Part shown: positions 1-6,916 of the stretch, one piece after another
How the letters are laid out: each line of letters starts with the position of its first letter
Position numbering within the stretch: the stretch's first letter is position 1
NCBI GenBank assembly: GCA_035516895.1
Contig: DATIZY010000186.1
Coordinates: 1 to 10,922 of the forward strand
From: Gp7-AA10 sp035516895
Lineage (GTDB): Bacteria; Acidobacteriota; Thermoanaerobaculia; Gp7-AA8
Length of the DNA stretch: 10,922 nucleotides
Direction: 5' to 3'
Translations under genes and position numbers: made by a program
Notes under the pieces: model-generated
The model's input: only the letters and a program-made list of their open reading frames with translations
Database searches by the model: none
Told to the model about the DNA's origin: nothing

Positions 1-840
1 TCGGTCGCCGCGGCCGCGCGCGTCTTTGAGGTGATCGACCTCGGTCCCGCCGAAGACGACCGCGCGGGGGCTTCGCATCGCCTCCGCTCCGGATCGGTTC
101 GATTCGAGCAGGTCACGTTCGCGTATGGCAAGGGAGACGAGGTGATGCGCGATCTTTCCTTCGCGATCGCCGACGGCGAGATGGTCGGCCTCGCCGGGCC
201 GAGCGGCTGCGGAAAGAGCACGCTCGCGCGCCTGATTGTCGGATTCGACGAACCGCAGCGCGGCGCGGTGGTGCTGGACGGAACGAGCGTGCGCGCGATT
301 TCACGACATGACCTGCGCGCGGCGGTGTGCGTTGTCGAGCAGCAGCCGTATCTGTTCAGCGGAACTCTCCTCGAGAACATTCGCCTCGCGCGCCCCGACG
401 CGCCGCGGATGCTGATCGACGAAGCGATCTTCATGACCGGCATCGACGCGATGGCGGCGGCGCTGCCGCACGGCCTCGACTCGACCGTCAGCGAAGCGGG
501 CCGCGACCTCTCCGGCGGTCAGCAGCAGCGGATCGCACTCGCTCGAGCCATCCTTCGCAATCCGCGCCTTCTGGTCCTCGACGAGGCGATGAGCGCCATC
601 GACAGCGAGAGCGAGGCGGCGACGTTCGGGAACATGCTGCACTGGCTTCGAAAACGGACGGTGATCGTCGTTTCGCACCGGCTGGCGACGGTCGCGCGCT
701 TGCCGCGGCTCCTGGTCATGTCCGACGGCGCGATCGTTGCCGACGACGCGCCGCGACGCTTGCTCGAACACGACCCGCGGATGCGAGCGCTGTTCGCCGA
801 TCAGCTCGAGCAGTTCCGCACGGCAGCGCTCTCCGCATGA
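1..840 (+). CDS. ABC exporter, ATP-binding C-terminal part (MsbA-like), 5' truncated by window
   Basis: The frame is open from base 1, so this is the 3' part of a larger gene; a GTG at 31 is internal, because the codons before it read as the usual linker (…AARVFEVIDL) between membrane domain and nucleotide-binding domain. Seen in the 279 visible residues: Walker A GPSGCGKST (about 66-74), Q-loop VEQQPYLFSGT, signature LSGGQQQR, Walker B LLVLDEAMSAID with its catalytic Glu, and switch His in VVSHRLATV. All ATPase elements are intact. Established: type IV ABC exporters of this form fuse six membrane helices to one such domain and work as homodimers in the inner membrane. The ATGA overlap with waaA suggests a lipid A/LPS-precursor flippase (MsbA role), but this is inferred from context; the substrate-defining membrane part is outside the window. 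Confidence 0.9.
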   Translation, partial: SVAAAARVFEVIDLGPAEDDRAGASHRLRSGSVRFEQVTFAYGKGDEVMRDLSFAIADGEMVGLAGPSGCGKSTLARLIVGFDEPQRGAVVLDGTSVRAISRHDLRAAVCVVEQQPYLFSGTLLENIRLARPDAPRMLIDEAIFMTGIDAMAAALPHGLDSTVSEAGRDLSGGQQQRIALARAILRNPRLLVLDEAMSAIDSESEAATFGNMLHWLRKRTVIVVSHRLATVARLPRLLVMSDGAIVADDAPRRLLEHDPRMRALFADQLEQFRTAALSA

Positions 841-2042
841 TCGCCCTCTACTCCTTCGCGATCGGCCTCGTCGTGTGGCTTGTGCTGGTCCCGATCGAGC
901 TGCTGCGGATCGCAGCCCGCCGTTCGACTTTGCAAACGCTTGCGGAGCGCCTCGGCCGATTGCACATCGCGGCGCCCAAGCGACGTCGCATCCTGATCCA
1001 TGCCGTGTCCGCCGGCGAGATGAACGCCGCATCCGCGCTCGTTCACGAGCTGGCGCGGCGCGACTGTTCGTTCGTGCTCAGTGCCGGCAACGCGGACGCG
1101 CGCCGGACCGCGCTGCGGATCCGCAGCTATCACAGCGAAGTCGACAGCGTTGTTGCTGCTCCGTGGGATCGCCGCAACGCGATGCGGCGGTGGCTGACAG
1201 AGGTGCGATGCGACGCTGTGATCGTCATCGAGACGGAAATCTGGCCGAATCTGTTTGTGACGTGTGGCGAGATGGGGATCCCGCTGGTCATCGCCGGCGC
1301 CCGCATCGATCGGCGTGCGTGCGCGCGATACCGAATGCTTCGGTTCTTCTTCGCGGACGTTCTGGCCGCCGCCGAAGCGATCGTCGCGGTCGACGAGGTC
1401 GCGAAGCGGCGGTATCTGGCGATCGGCGCCCCGGCCGCACGCGCGACGGCCGGAGGCAATCTCAAGCCCGATGCGTGCCTCATCGTCCATGATGCAGCGG
1501 ATCGGGTTGCCTGCGAACGCAAAGTCGTCGCGGCAGTCAACACGCATCCGGGAGAAGAAGCGTTGATCGGGAACGCGCTTCGCGCCTGCGGAGATGTCGA
1601 TCTCGTGTTCGCGCCGCGTCATGTCCGCCGCGCTTCCGCGGTGAGGCGGTCCACGAGAGCGACGGTGGTCGACCGAATGGGAATGCTCGCGCGCGTGTAT
1701 GCGAATGCTGACGTCGTGATCATCGGCGGCACGTTCGTCGACGCCGGCGGCCACGATGTCTTCGAAGCGGCGCGCGCCGGCTGCGCCATCGTGGTGGGAC
1801 CCCACATCGATAGCATTTGCGATTCCGTCACGGCCATGCTCGAGAGAAATGCAATCCGCACGGCCACCGCGGAATCATTGCCGCGGGTGGTGGCGTCGCT
1901 GCTGAACGATGCAGCGGATCGCGAACGGCTGAGGGAAAATGCGCGCGCCTTCGCTGCTTCGCGCAGCGGCGCGGCTGCGCGATGCGCGAACCTCATCGAG
2001 GCCCTCTTCGCGCCGAAAGCGAAAGCAGGATGCGCCATGTAA
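837..2042 (+). CDS. waaA: 3-deoxy-D-manno-octulosonic acid (Kdo) transferase
   Basis: 401 aa. WaaA (GT30 family) transfers Kdo from CMP-Kdo to lipid IVA at the cytoplasmic face of the inner membrane, the first step of LPS core assembly. Seen: an N-terminal membrane anchor (about residues 4-24, rich in L/V/I/W); HAVSAGE at 55-61, where Glu61 matches the family's catalytic base; IETEIWPN at 131-138; GGNLKPD near 207-212; APRH at 259-262; and a C-terminal nucleotide-sugar site GGTFVDAGGHDVFE (about 297-310) followed by GPH. The start is the ATG inside the ATGA overlap with the upstream ABC gene; the open frame continues upstream, but only as a shadow of that gene. No strong Shine-Dalgarno is seen, so translation is probably coupled. 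Odd: the usual GGHN is GGHD here and the sequence after GPH is atypical, so it is a divergent member. Confidence 0.9.
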   Translation: MIALYSFAIGLVVWLVLVPIELLRIAARRSTLQTLAERLGRLHIAAPKRRRILIHAVSAGEMNAASALVHELARRDCSFVLSAGNADARRTALRIRSYHSEVDSVVAAPWDRRNAMRRWLTEVRCDAVIVIETEIWPNLFVTCGEMGIPLVIAGARIDRRACARYRMLRFFFADVLAAAEAIVAVDEVAKRRYLAIGAPAARATAGGNLKPDACLIVHDAADRVACERKVVAAVNTHPGEEALIGNALRACGDVDLVFAPRHVRRASAVRRSTRATVVDRMGMLARVYANADVVIIGGTFVDAGGHDVFEAARAGCAIVVGPHIDSICDSVTAMLERNAIRTATAESLPRVVASLLNDAADRERLRENARAFAASRSGAAARCANLIEALFAPKAKAGCAM

Positions 2043-2052
2043 TTGGAACCGA

Positions 2053-2095
2053 GAGCCGAGTAGCTCGATCTTTCATTCCGAGCCGAGGGGCTCGA
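2053..2095. repeat. Two tandem 16-nt hairpin units just upstream of a small ORF
   Basis: Unit 1 (2053-2068) GAGCCGAGTAGCTCGA and unit 2 (2080-2095) GAGCCGAGGGGCTCGA match at 14 of 16 positions and start 27 nt apart. Each can fold: GAGC/GCTC in unit 1, GAGCC/GGCTC in unit 2. They fill the gap between waaA and the next ATG. The GAGGGG in unit 2 also looks like a Shine-Dalgarno for the ATG at 2096, so the hairpin could hide the ribosome site. They may instead belong to a dispersed palindromic repeat family; that needs the genome. Confidence 0.6.
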
Positions 2096-2281
2096 ATGGC
2101 GGCGTCCGCCCGACGGCTCATCGCGGCGATCGCAGTGGTGGTCGCTGCGCAGGGTATCCGCAACAATTTCACAGCGACGCCCATCGCGATCCTCGGACTG
2201 GTCGTCGCCGTGTCCGTTTTCTGCTTTGCGTTCTCCATGATCGGCAGCCGTCAGCCAGCCCGTGCGCGATCCGCAGCGTGA
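2096..2281 (+). CDS. Small two-helix membrane protein, unknown function
   Basis: 61 aa. Not recognised as a named family. Seen: a short basic N-terminus (MAASARR), a hydrophobic stretch at about 8-20, a polar turn with GIRNNF (20-25), a second strong hydrophobic segment at about 29-49, and a basic tail (SRQPARARSAA). That suggests an inner-membrane hairpin with both ends in the cytoplasm. The start at 2096 is chosen for the GAGGGG ribosome-site-like sequence about 8 nt upstream and because both helices follow directly. An alternative ATG at 2030 in the same frame would overlap waaA by 13 nt and add 22 residues. The gene follows waaA on the same strand and may be co-transcribed. Confidence 0.5.
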   Translation: MAASARRLIAAIAVVVAAQGIRNNFTATPIAILGLVVAVSVFCFAFSMIGSRQPARARSAA

Positions 2282-2506
2282 GCGACGCCTTCGCCAGGAT
2301 GACCGCTCTCACGCATTTCAGCGTGAAAAAGTGCGAAGCCTGCGACGGGCGCAGACAGCGAATCGCATGCGATGGCGCCTGCGCACAAGAACAAGTCGCC
2401 GTATGCGTCGCGGAGCGCTCGGCCATTCCGGCGCTCACGGACGACGGAGATCAAAGCCTACCGGGATGGGACAGGGATGCGCTTCGCGATGCAGAGTTAC
2501 GAATTC
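2282..2506. other. Gene-free stretch left of the island, nothing recognised
   Basis: The small frames here are short and show no family resemblance or ribosome site. There is a 6-bp inverted repeat TCACGC/GCGTGA at 2309-2326 followed by A5 on the + strand, the wrong polarity for an intrinsic terminator. It is probably the original chromosomal sequence downstream of the island junction at 2507, or decayed DNA. Confidence 0.4.
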
Positions 2507-2551
2507 TGGTGGAGCTGAACGGGCTCGAACCGTCGACCTCCTGAGTGCGAT
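2507..2551 (-). pseudogene. tRNA-Ala(CGC) 3'-half fragment, left copy
   Basis: Read on the minus strand, the 45 nt parse as tRNA positions 32-76: anticodon loop ATCGCAC (U33, anticodon CGC for GCG codons, A37), stem TCAGG, 5-nt variable loop AGGTC, T-stem GACGG/CCGTT with loop TTCGAGC, acceptor CAGCTCC, discriminator A, CCA. The 5' half that should follow to the right is absent: the bases after 2551 do not give the CCTGA anticodon-stem partner. It cannot be a functional tRNA and is an integration footprint. Confidence 0.85.
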
Positions 2552-2552
2552 T

Positions 2553-2580
2553 TCCGCGTTTGTCTCGAGACAGACGCGGA
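2553..2580. repeat. 28-bp near-perfect palindrome within att repeat
   Basis: Half-site TCCGCGTTTGTCTC against the reverse complement of the other half, TCCGCGTCTGTCTC: one mismatch in 14. An identical palindrome lies at 8753-8780. It sits directly against the tRNA anticodon-loop end, where integrase core or accessory sites would be expected. A site for a dimeric recombination or excision factor is my inference. Confidence 0.7.
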
Positions 2581-2690
2581 CACCTCCAGACTCAATATTT
2601 TGCAACCGTCCGGACTTGTCCGCATTCGTCCGGCGAGTGTGAACTCGACGCGGAACTAGACACTTTGATCACTGACATCAACGGCTTCGC

Positions 2691-2719
2691 TTGACAGATT
2701 CCACGGCACTCCGTACCCT
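2691..2719 (+). promoter_or_regulatory. Candidate sigma-70-type promoter for the hen1-pnkp leader
   Basis: A perfect -35 TTGACA (2691-2696), a 17-nt spacer, then TACCCT (2714-2719) as a weak -10. It lies just inside the island edge and points at hen1. Transcription would start near 2726, giving a leader of about 150 nt. TATGAC at 2731 is an alternative -10 with no matched -35. Confidence 0.45.
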
Positions 2720-2736
2720 CTCCGACTCGCTATGAC

Positions 2737-2843
2737 GTATCTCGACTCACGCTGTGCCAGCTACCTTAAGGCGAACTTCCATGAAGGTCGTCCCGAGACG
2801 CATCCCTAGGGTCGCTCTCCATCCGTATTCAAACCAGCGATCC
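2737..2843 (+). promoter_or_regulatory. Structured 5' leader with candidate antiterminator, upstream of hen1
   Basis: Pairings visible in the + strand RNA: TCTCG 2740-2744 with CGAGA 2794-2798, extended by G2737/T2738 with 2800-2801, enclosing small hairpins GCTG/CAGC (2751-2761) and CTTC/GAAG (2776-2786). Downstream, GGGTCGCT (2809-2816) can pair along all 8 nt (one G-U) with AGCGATCC (2836-2843). The latter is also the 5' arm of the terminator at 2836-2864, so the two folds exclude each other, as in transcription attenuators. I recognise no known riboswitch class and no T-box motif. What would switch it is unknown. Confidence 0.45.
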
Positions 2844-2864
2844 GGAAACGGGTCGCTTTTTTTT
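2836..2864 (+). terminator. Intrinsic terminator 12 nt upstream of the hen1 start
   Basis: A 9-bp stem AGCGATCCG / CGGGTCGCT (one G-U), GAAA tetraloop, then an unbroken run of eight T. This is a textbook rho-independent terminator in + orientation, ending just before the ATG at 2876. No complete gene ends immediately upstream, so it most plausibly regulates entry into hen1 rather than closing another operon. Confidence 0.8.
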
Positions 2865-2875
2865 GGTTCGAACTC

Positions 2876-4183
2876 ATGCTCTTCACGATCACAACGACAC
2901 ATCAGCCGGCGACCGACCTCGGATTCCTCCTACATAAAAATCCTGCTCGGCTGCATCGGATCGAGCTCGCTTTCGGCGATGCCTATGTCGCATATCCCCA
3001 GGCGACAAGCGAACGCTGCACGGCGGCTCTTATCCTCAACGTCGACACCGTCGGCCTGGTCCGAAAAAAGGGCGGCGAGTCGCTCTTCCAGTACGTAAAC
3101 GATCGACCGTATGCCGCAAGTTCGTTCCTGAGCGTCGCGATCGTGAAGGCATTCGGTACCGCGCTCTCGGGCCGGAGCAAAGACCGCCCCGAACTCGTGA
3201 CTGTTCCGCTGCCCCTGGAGCTGCAGCTAACAGCCGTTCCATGTCGTGGCGGAGAGACGATTCTCCGGCAGCTTTTTGAGCCGCTCGGGTATGCCGTGGA
3301 AGCCGAACAGCTTCCACTCGATCCGAAGTTTCCCGCATGGGGCGGCAGCCGTTACTTCAACGTCGCCCTGCGCGGAACGCTAACGGTGCATGACGCGCTA
3401 TCGCACATCTACGTGCTCGTGCCGGTGCTCGATTCCGCGAAGCATTATTGGGTCGGCGACGACGAAGTCGAAAAGTTGCTTCGTCACGGCGAGGGATGGC
3501 TCGCTGCTCATCCGCACCGCAACGCGATCGCACGCCGTTACCTGAAGAACAAGAAAGCCCTTGTTCGAGAAGCCGTCCAAAGGCTCACGCAACAAGACGT
3601 GGAGGAAGAAGACCAGAATCAGGAGGAGAAGGCAGCCGAGGAAGCAGGCATCGAGAAAAAGATCAGTCTCAACGAGCGCCGCATGACGACCGTTCACGAA
3701 ACACTGAAACAACGCGGCGCAACGACGGTGGTCGACCTCGGATGCGGCGAAGGCCGTCTGCTTCGCGAGTTGATGAAGGACCGGTCATTCACTCGGCTCG
3801 CGGGCATGGACGTGTCGACGCATGCGCTCGAAATCGCTCGCGAGAAGTTGCGAGTCGATAATCTACCGTCGCGGCAAAAGGAGCGCCTGACCCTGTTTCA
3901 AGGTTCTTTGATGTATCGCGACAAGCGCTTGCGCGATTACGAAGCAGCAACGGCGGTTGAGGTCATCGAACATCTCGACTCTCCCCGCCTGAGTGCCTTC
4001 GAACGCGTAGTCCTCGGTGAAACACGTCCGAGACTGCTCATCGTCACGACTCCGAATGTCGAATTCAATGTCCGGTGGGAAACATTGCCCGCCGGAAAAA
4101 TGCGCCATCGCGATCATCGATTCGAATGGAGCCGCGCGGAGTTCACGACTTGGGCTGAGCGTGTCGCGGCGCAGTACGGGTAG
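2876..4183 (+). CDS. hen1: 3'-terminal RNA ribose 2'-O-methyltransferase Hen1, C-terminus frameshifted
   Basis: 435 aa as read. Family knowledge: bacterial Hen1 methylates the 2'-OH of the 3'-terminal nucleotide of broken RNA before Pnkp seals it, protecting the mended site from re-cleavage; its N-terminal domain also activates the Pnkp ligase. Seen: the family N-terminus (MLFTITTTHQPATDLGFLLHK); a Glu-rich, coiled linker at about 239-261; SAM-binding motif VVDLGCGEG (285-293); metal-binding EVIEHL with Glu362, Glu365, His366; and a later His in DHRFEW (His414). The reading frame stops at TAG 4181-4183 after …VAAQYG, about 30 residues short of the usual roughly 465. The missing end is found in another frame (next feature). 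The start follows the terminator T-run directly and has no clear Shine-Dalgarno. It is promoter-proximal to pnkp. Confidence 0.9.
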   Translation: MLFTITTTHQPATDLGFLLHKNPARLHRIELAFGDAYVAYPQATSERCTAALILNVDTVGLVRKKGGESLFQYVNDRPYAASSFLSVAIVKAFGTALSGRSKDRPELVTVPLPLELQLTAVPCRGGETILRQLFEPLGYAVEAEQLPLDPKFPAWGGSRYFNVALRGTLTVHDALSHIYVLVPVLDSAKHYWVGDDEVEKLLRHGEGWLAAHPHRNAIARRYLKNKKALVREAVQRLTQQDVEEEDQNQEEKAAEEAGIEKKISLNERRMTTVHETLKQRGATTVVDLGCGEGRLLRELMKDRSFTRLAGMDVSTHALEIAREKLRVDNLPSRQKERLTLFQGSLMYRDKRLRDYEAATAVEVIEHLDSPRLSAFERVVLGETRPRLLIVTTPNVEFNVRWETLPAGKMRHRDHRFEWSRAEFTTWAERVAAQYG

Positions 4184-4269
4184 CATTTCAGTGGATGCCT
4201 GTTGGGGATATCGACCCCGATGTCGGCCCGCCAACGCAGATGGGTGTGTTCACACGGACCAACGGATGA
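4170..4269 (+). pseudogene. hen1: Out-of-frame C-terminal end of hen1
   Basis: In the frame reading CCT at 4198, the codons give PVGDIDPDVGPPTQMGVFTR, the typical Hen1 ending, and a TGA at 4267-4269 that overlaps the pnkp ATG at 4266 as ATGA. The disruption lies between about 4170 and 4197; adding one base (for example GGG to GGGG at 4178-4180) would restore one frame of about 464 aa. The intact tail and overlap point to a very recent mutation or a sequence error rather than old decay. The exact site cannot be fixed by eye. Confidence 0.8.
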
Positions 4270-6830
4270 AGATCAAACTTCCCGAACTCTCGCTCGTCGT
4301 TCTTATCGGAGCCTCTGGCTCCGGGAAGTCTTCGTTTGCGCGTCGCCTCTTCAAATCGACGGAAATTCTCTCGTCGGACTTCTGTCGCGGCCTCGTTTCC
4401 GATAATGAAAACGACCAAACCGCCTCGAACGATGCTTTTGACTTGCTTCACTACATTGCGCGCAAGCGGCTGGAACGCGGTCAACTGACGGTCATCGATG
4501 CGACCAATGTCGAGGCGATCTCGCGGAAGCACCTCGTTGAGATTGCACGGGAGTTTCACGCGTTGCCCGTCGCCATCGTCCTCAACGTTCCCGAGAAGGT
4601 TTGCCACGACCGCAACACGTCACGTCCCGATCGACAATTCGGACCTCACGTCGTGCGTCGCCAGGTCGGTTCACTGCGCCGCTCGCTTCGCGGTTTGAGT
4701 CGCGAGGGCTTTCGCTATGTGTATGAACTTCGCGATGTAAACGACATCGATCAGTCGGAGATCGTTCGTGAGCCGCTTTACAACAATCGGAAGCACGAAC
4801 ATGGACCCTTCGACATCATCGGCGACGTGCACGGTTGCTTCGACGAGTTGGTCCAACTCCTTCAGACTTTGGGCTACGAAGTGGCGACGGACACTCCGTT
4901 CGCACGGCATCCGCTTGGTCGCAAAGCGATCTTCGTCGGCGATCTAGTCGACCGAGGTCCGATGACGCCGGAAGTACTCGAGCTCGTGATGAATATGGTC
5001 GAGCAAGGAACTGCGCTCGCGGTCCCGGGGAACCATGATACGAAGTTGCTTCGGAAGCTCCGAGGAAAGGACGTCCGGCTTACGCACGGGCTCGCCGAAT
5101 CCATCGAACAGCTCGAAAAGCGAACGCCCGAGTTCCGGGAGCGCGTCGCCACCTTCATCGATTCGCTTGTGAGTCACTACGTGCTCGATGAAGGAAAGCT
5201 CGTCGTCGCACACGCGGGCATGAAGCAGGAGATGCAGGGCCGCGGATCAGGAAAGGTCCGCGAATTCGCACTCTACGGCGAAACGACTGGAGAGACCGAC
5301 GAGCAGGGCCTGCCGGTTCGCTACAACTGGGCCGCGGACTATCGCGGTCGCGCCATGGTCGTCTATGGCCATACGGCGGTTGCGGATGCTGAATGGCTGA
5401 ACGGAACGATCTGCATCGATACTGGATGCGTATTTGGCGGGCGATTGACTGCGCTCCGGTACCCGGAGAAGGAACTCGTTTCCGTGCAGGCGCGACGGAT
5501 GTACTACGAGCCAGTGAGGCCCATCAGCAGAAACGTCAACGAGGCTCACATTTCCCTGTCGGCGCAGCAAGTCAATGATGACGTTCTCGATCTCGACGAT
5601 GTGTCGGGCAAGCACATCATCGAAACGCGTTTAAAGCAGAACGTCACTATTCGCGAGGAGAACGCAATGGCGGCGCTCGAAGTGATGAGCCGCTTCGCCG
5701 CCAACCCGAAGTGGCTGATTTATCTCCCGCCGACGATGTCGCCATCCGAAACGACGAAGCGCGAGGGCCTCCTCGAACATCCCGACGAGGCTTTCGGCTA
5801 CTACCGTAACGAAGGCATCGAGCGCGTCGTGTGCGAGGAGAAGCACATGGGTTCGCGCGCAGTCGTGATCGTCTGCCGCGACGAAGAGGTCGCGCGCCAT
5901 CGTTTCGGAATTGCGGACGAAGGCATTGGGATCGTGTATACGCGAACCGGGCGGCGATTCTTCGGCGACGCAATGCCTGCGCTCGAGGCGGAGCTTCTGG
6001 CACACCTGCGCGACACGCTTACGCGTAATAGTGCCTGGGATGCTTTCTCGAGCAACTGGTTCGCCTTCGACTGCGAGCTGATGCCGTGGTCCGTGAAGGC
6101 TGACGAACTCGTTCGCGGCCAGTACGCGTCCGTCGGATCGGCAGCCGGCGCCGCGATCGGCGCGTCCATGGAATTGCTCCGTCGGACAGCGGAACGGGTT
6201 GCTGACGCCGAGCCGCTTCGCGAGATCTTCGAGGCCCGCGCAGCAATGGTCCAACGTTATGTCGACGCGTACCGGCGCTATTGCTGGCCGGTGAATTCAC
6301 TCGCGGAGGTGCGACTCGCGCCGTTTCATCTGCTCGCTTCAGAAACTGCGGTCCACGTCGATCGCGATCACGTCTGGCACATGGAGTCCATCGCCGCGAT
6401 GACCGCGGGTGACGAGAAGGGTGTGTTTGTTCGAACGCCGTATCGCGTCGTCGATCTCAGTGACGAAGCGAGCGTCGCCGACACGGTCGCGTGGTGGGAA
6501 ACAATGACCTCGGCGGGCGGTGAAGGCATGGTCGTGAAGCCCTTCGACTTCATCGTCCGCGGAAAACACGGAGTGGTTCAGCCCGCGATCAAGTGCCGAG
6601 GACCCGAGTACCTCCGAATCATCTATGGACCGGAGTATTCGGCGCCGGAGAACCTGCCGCGCCTGCGAAGTCGTCGAGTCGCCGGTAAGCGGTCGCTTGC
6701 AGCGCGGGAGTTCGCGCTCGGCATCGAGGCCCTGCAGCGGTTTGTCAGTCGCGAACCGCTGCGACGCGTGCATGAGTGCGTGTTCGGCGTTCTCGCCCTC
6801 GAGAGCGAGCCGGTAGATCCGCGCCTATAA
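4266..6830 (+). CDS. pnkp: Polynucleotide kinase-phosphatase-ligase, bacterial RNA repair
   Basis: 854 aa, close to the size of the well-studied Clostridium thermocellum enzyme. It heals RNA breaks left by ribotoxins by phosphorylating 5'-OH ends and removing 2',3'-cyclic phosphate, and the C-terminal ligase seals them with Hen1. Kinase (1-170): P-loop GASGSGKSS (15-23) with Lys21, Ser22, then Asp38 and Arg41. Phosphatase (about 180-420): GDVHGC 186-191, VGDLVDRG 224-231, PGNHD 254-258, VVAHAG 313-318, YGHT 367-370. Ligase (about 470-850): nucleotidyl Lys526 in EEKHMGSR, GGEGMVVKP 751-759, RGPEYLRIIYGPEY 778-791. All catalytic motifs appear intact. The start is set by the ATGA overlap with the true end of hen1 and by the family N-terminus; the frame is open upstream to 4017 but that part is only the hen1 shadow. 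Confidence 0.95.
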   Translation: MKIKLPELSLVVLIGASGSGKSSFARRLFKSTEILSSDFCRGLVSDNENDQTASNDAFDLLHYIARKRLERGQLTVIDATNVEAISRKHLVEIAREFHALPVAIVLNVPEKVCHDRNTSRPDRQFGPHVVRRQVGSLRRSLRGLSREGFRYVYELRDVNDIDQSEIVREPLYNNRKHEHGPFDIIGDVHGCFDELVQLLQTLGYEVATDTPFARHPLGRKAIFVGDLVDRGPMTPEVLELVMNMVEQGTALAVPGNHDTKLLRKLRGKDVRLTHGLAESIEQLEKRTPEFRERVATFIDSLVSHYVLDEGKLVVAHAGMKQEMQGRGSGKVREFALYGETTGETDEQGLPVRYNWAADYRGRAMVVYGHTAVADAEWLNGTICIDTGCVFGGRLTALRYPEKELVSVQARRMYYEPVRPISRNVNEAHISLSAQQVNDDVLDLDDVSGKHIIETRLKQNVTIREENAMAALEVMSRFAANPKWLIYLPPTMSPSETTKREGLLEHPDEAFGYYRNEGIERVVCEEKHMGSRAVVIVCRDEEVARHRFGIADEGIGIVYTRTGRRFFGDAMPALEAELLAHLRDTLTRNSAWDAFSSNWFAFDCELMPWSVKADELVRGQYASVGSAAGAAIGASMELLRRTAERVADAEPLREIFEARAAMVQRYVDAYRRYCWPVNSLAEVRLAPFHLLASETAVHVDRDHVWHMESIAAMTAGDEKGVFVRTPYRVVDLSDEASVADTVAWWETMTSAGGEGMVVKPFDFIVRGKHGVVQPAIKCRGPEYLRIIYGPEYSAPENLPRLRSRRVAGKRSLAAREFALGIEALQRFVSREPLRRVHECVFGVLALESEPVDPRL

Positions 6831-6916
6831 AAACTTGTGATCAACGGTGAGCTATCGATCTAGCGTGACGATGGGGCTGTTTCGGTGGATGATTATGTCG
6901 TTCCGGTGATGCCCTT
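6831..6916 (+). promoter_or_regulatory. Intergenic gap before the ImmA-like/DUF4411 pair, possible operator
   Basis: 86 nt. Contains TGATCA and an imperfect inverted repeat GCTATCGATCTAGC (6851-6864, arms GCTA/TAGC), which could be a site for the XRE-type regulator encoded next. No convincing -35/-10 pair is seen and no terminator follows pnkp, so read-through from pnkp is possible. Confidence 0.25.

Larger units (their letters stand above)
2507..2664. repeat. Left att-like direct repeat (copy A)
   Basis: 158 bp, matching 8707-8864 except at 4 positions near 2591-2605. Order of parts: a 45-nt tRNA-Ala 3' half on the minus strand (2507-2551); a near-perfect 28-bp palindrome (2553-2580); a GTCCG-rich element (2609-2635); and a directly repeated pair AACTCGAC-GCGG-AACTAGAC (2642-2661). 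The last two look like protein-binding arms of an integrase attachment site. Identity stops at 2664/8864, defining the unit edge on that side; on the other side it stops exactly at the tRNA CCA. Confidence 0.85.

Noticed and set aside
327..836. WaaA extended upstream by 170 codons
   Set aside because: The extension is an Arg/Ala-rich shadow of the ABC ATPase; the membrane anchor of WaaA starts right at 837.
801..1805. Long minus-strand open frame opposite waaA
   Set aside because: Low-complexity Arg/Asp/His-rich translation with no domain, typical of antisense frames in GC-rich DNA; waaA on the + strand has clear motifs.
2309..2326. Hairpin TCACGC/GCGTGA as terminator for waaA
   Set aside because: Followed by A5, not T, on the + strand and only 6 bp long.
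2507..2551. Functional tRNA gene
   Set aside because: Only positions 32-76 are present; D-arm, anticodon 5' stem and acceptor 5' strand are missing at both copies.
4174..4186. Programmed -1 frameshift in hen1
   Set aside because: The sequence around TAC GGG TAG is not a standard slippery heptamer and no such control is known to me for Hen1; a one-base indel is simpler.
4017..4265. Pnkp extended N-terminally by 83 residues
   Set aside because: This stretch overlaps hen1 coding in another frame; the family N-terminus and P-loop spacing fit a start at 4266, which also forms ATGA with the true hen1 end.
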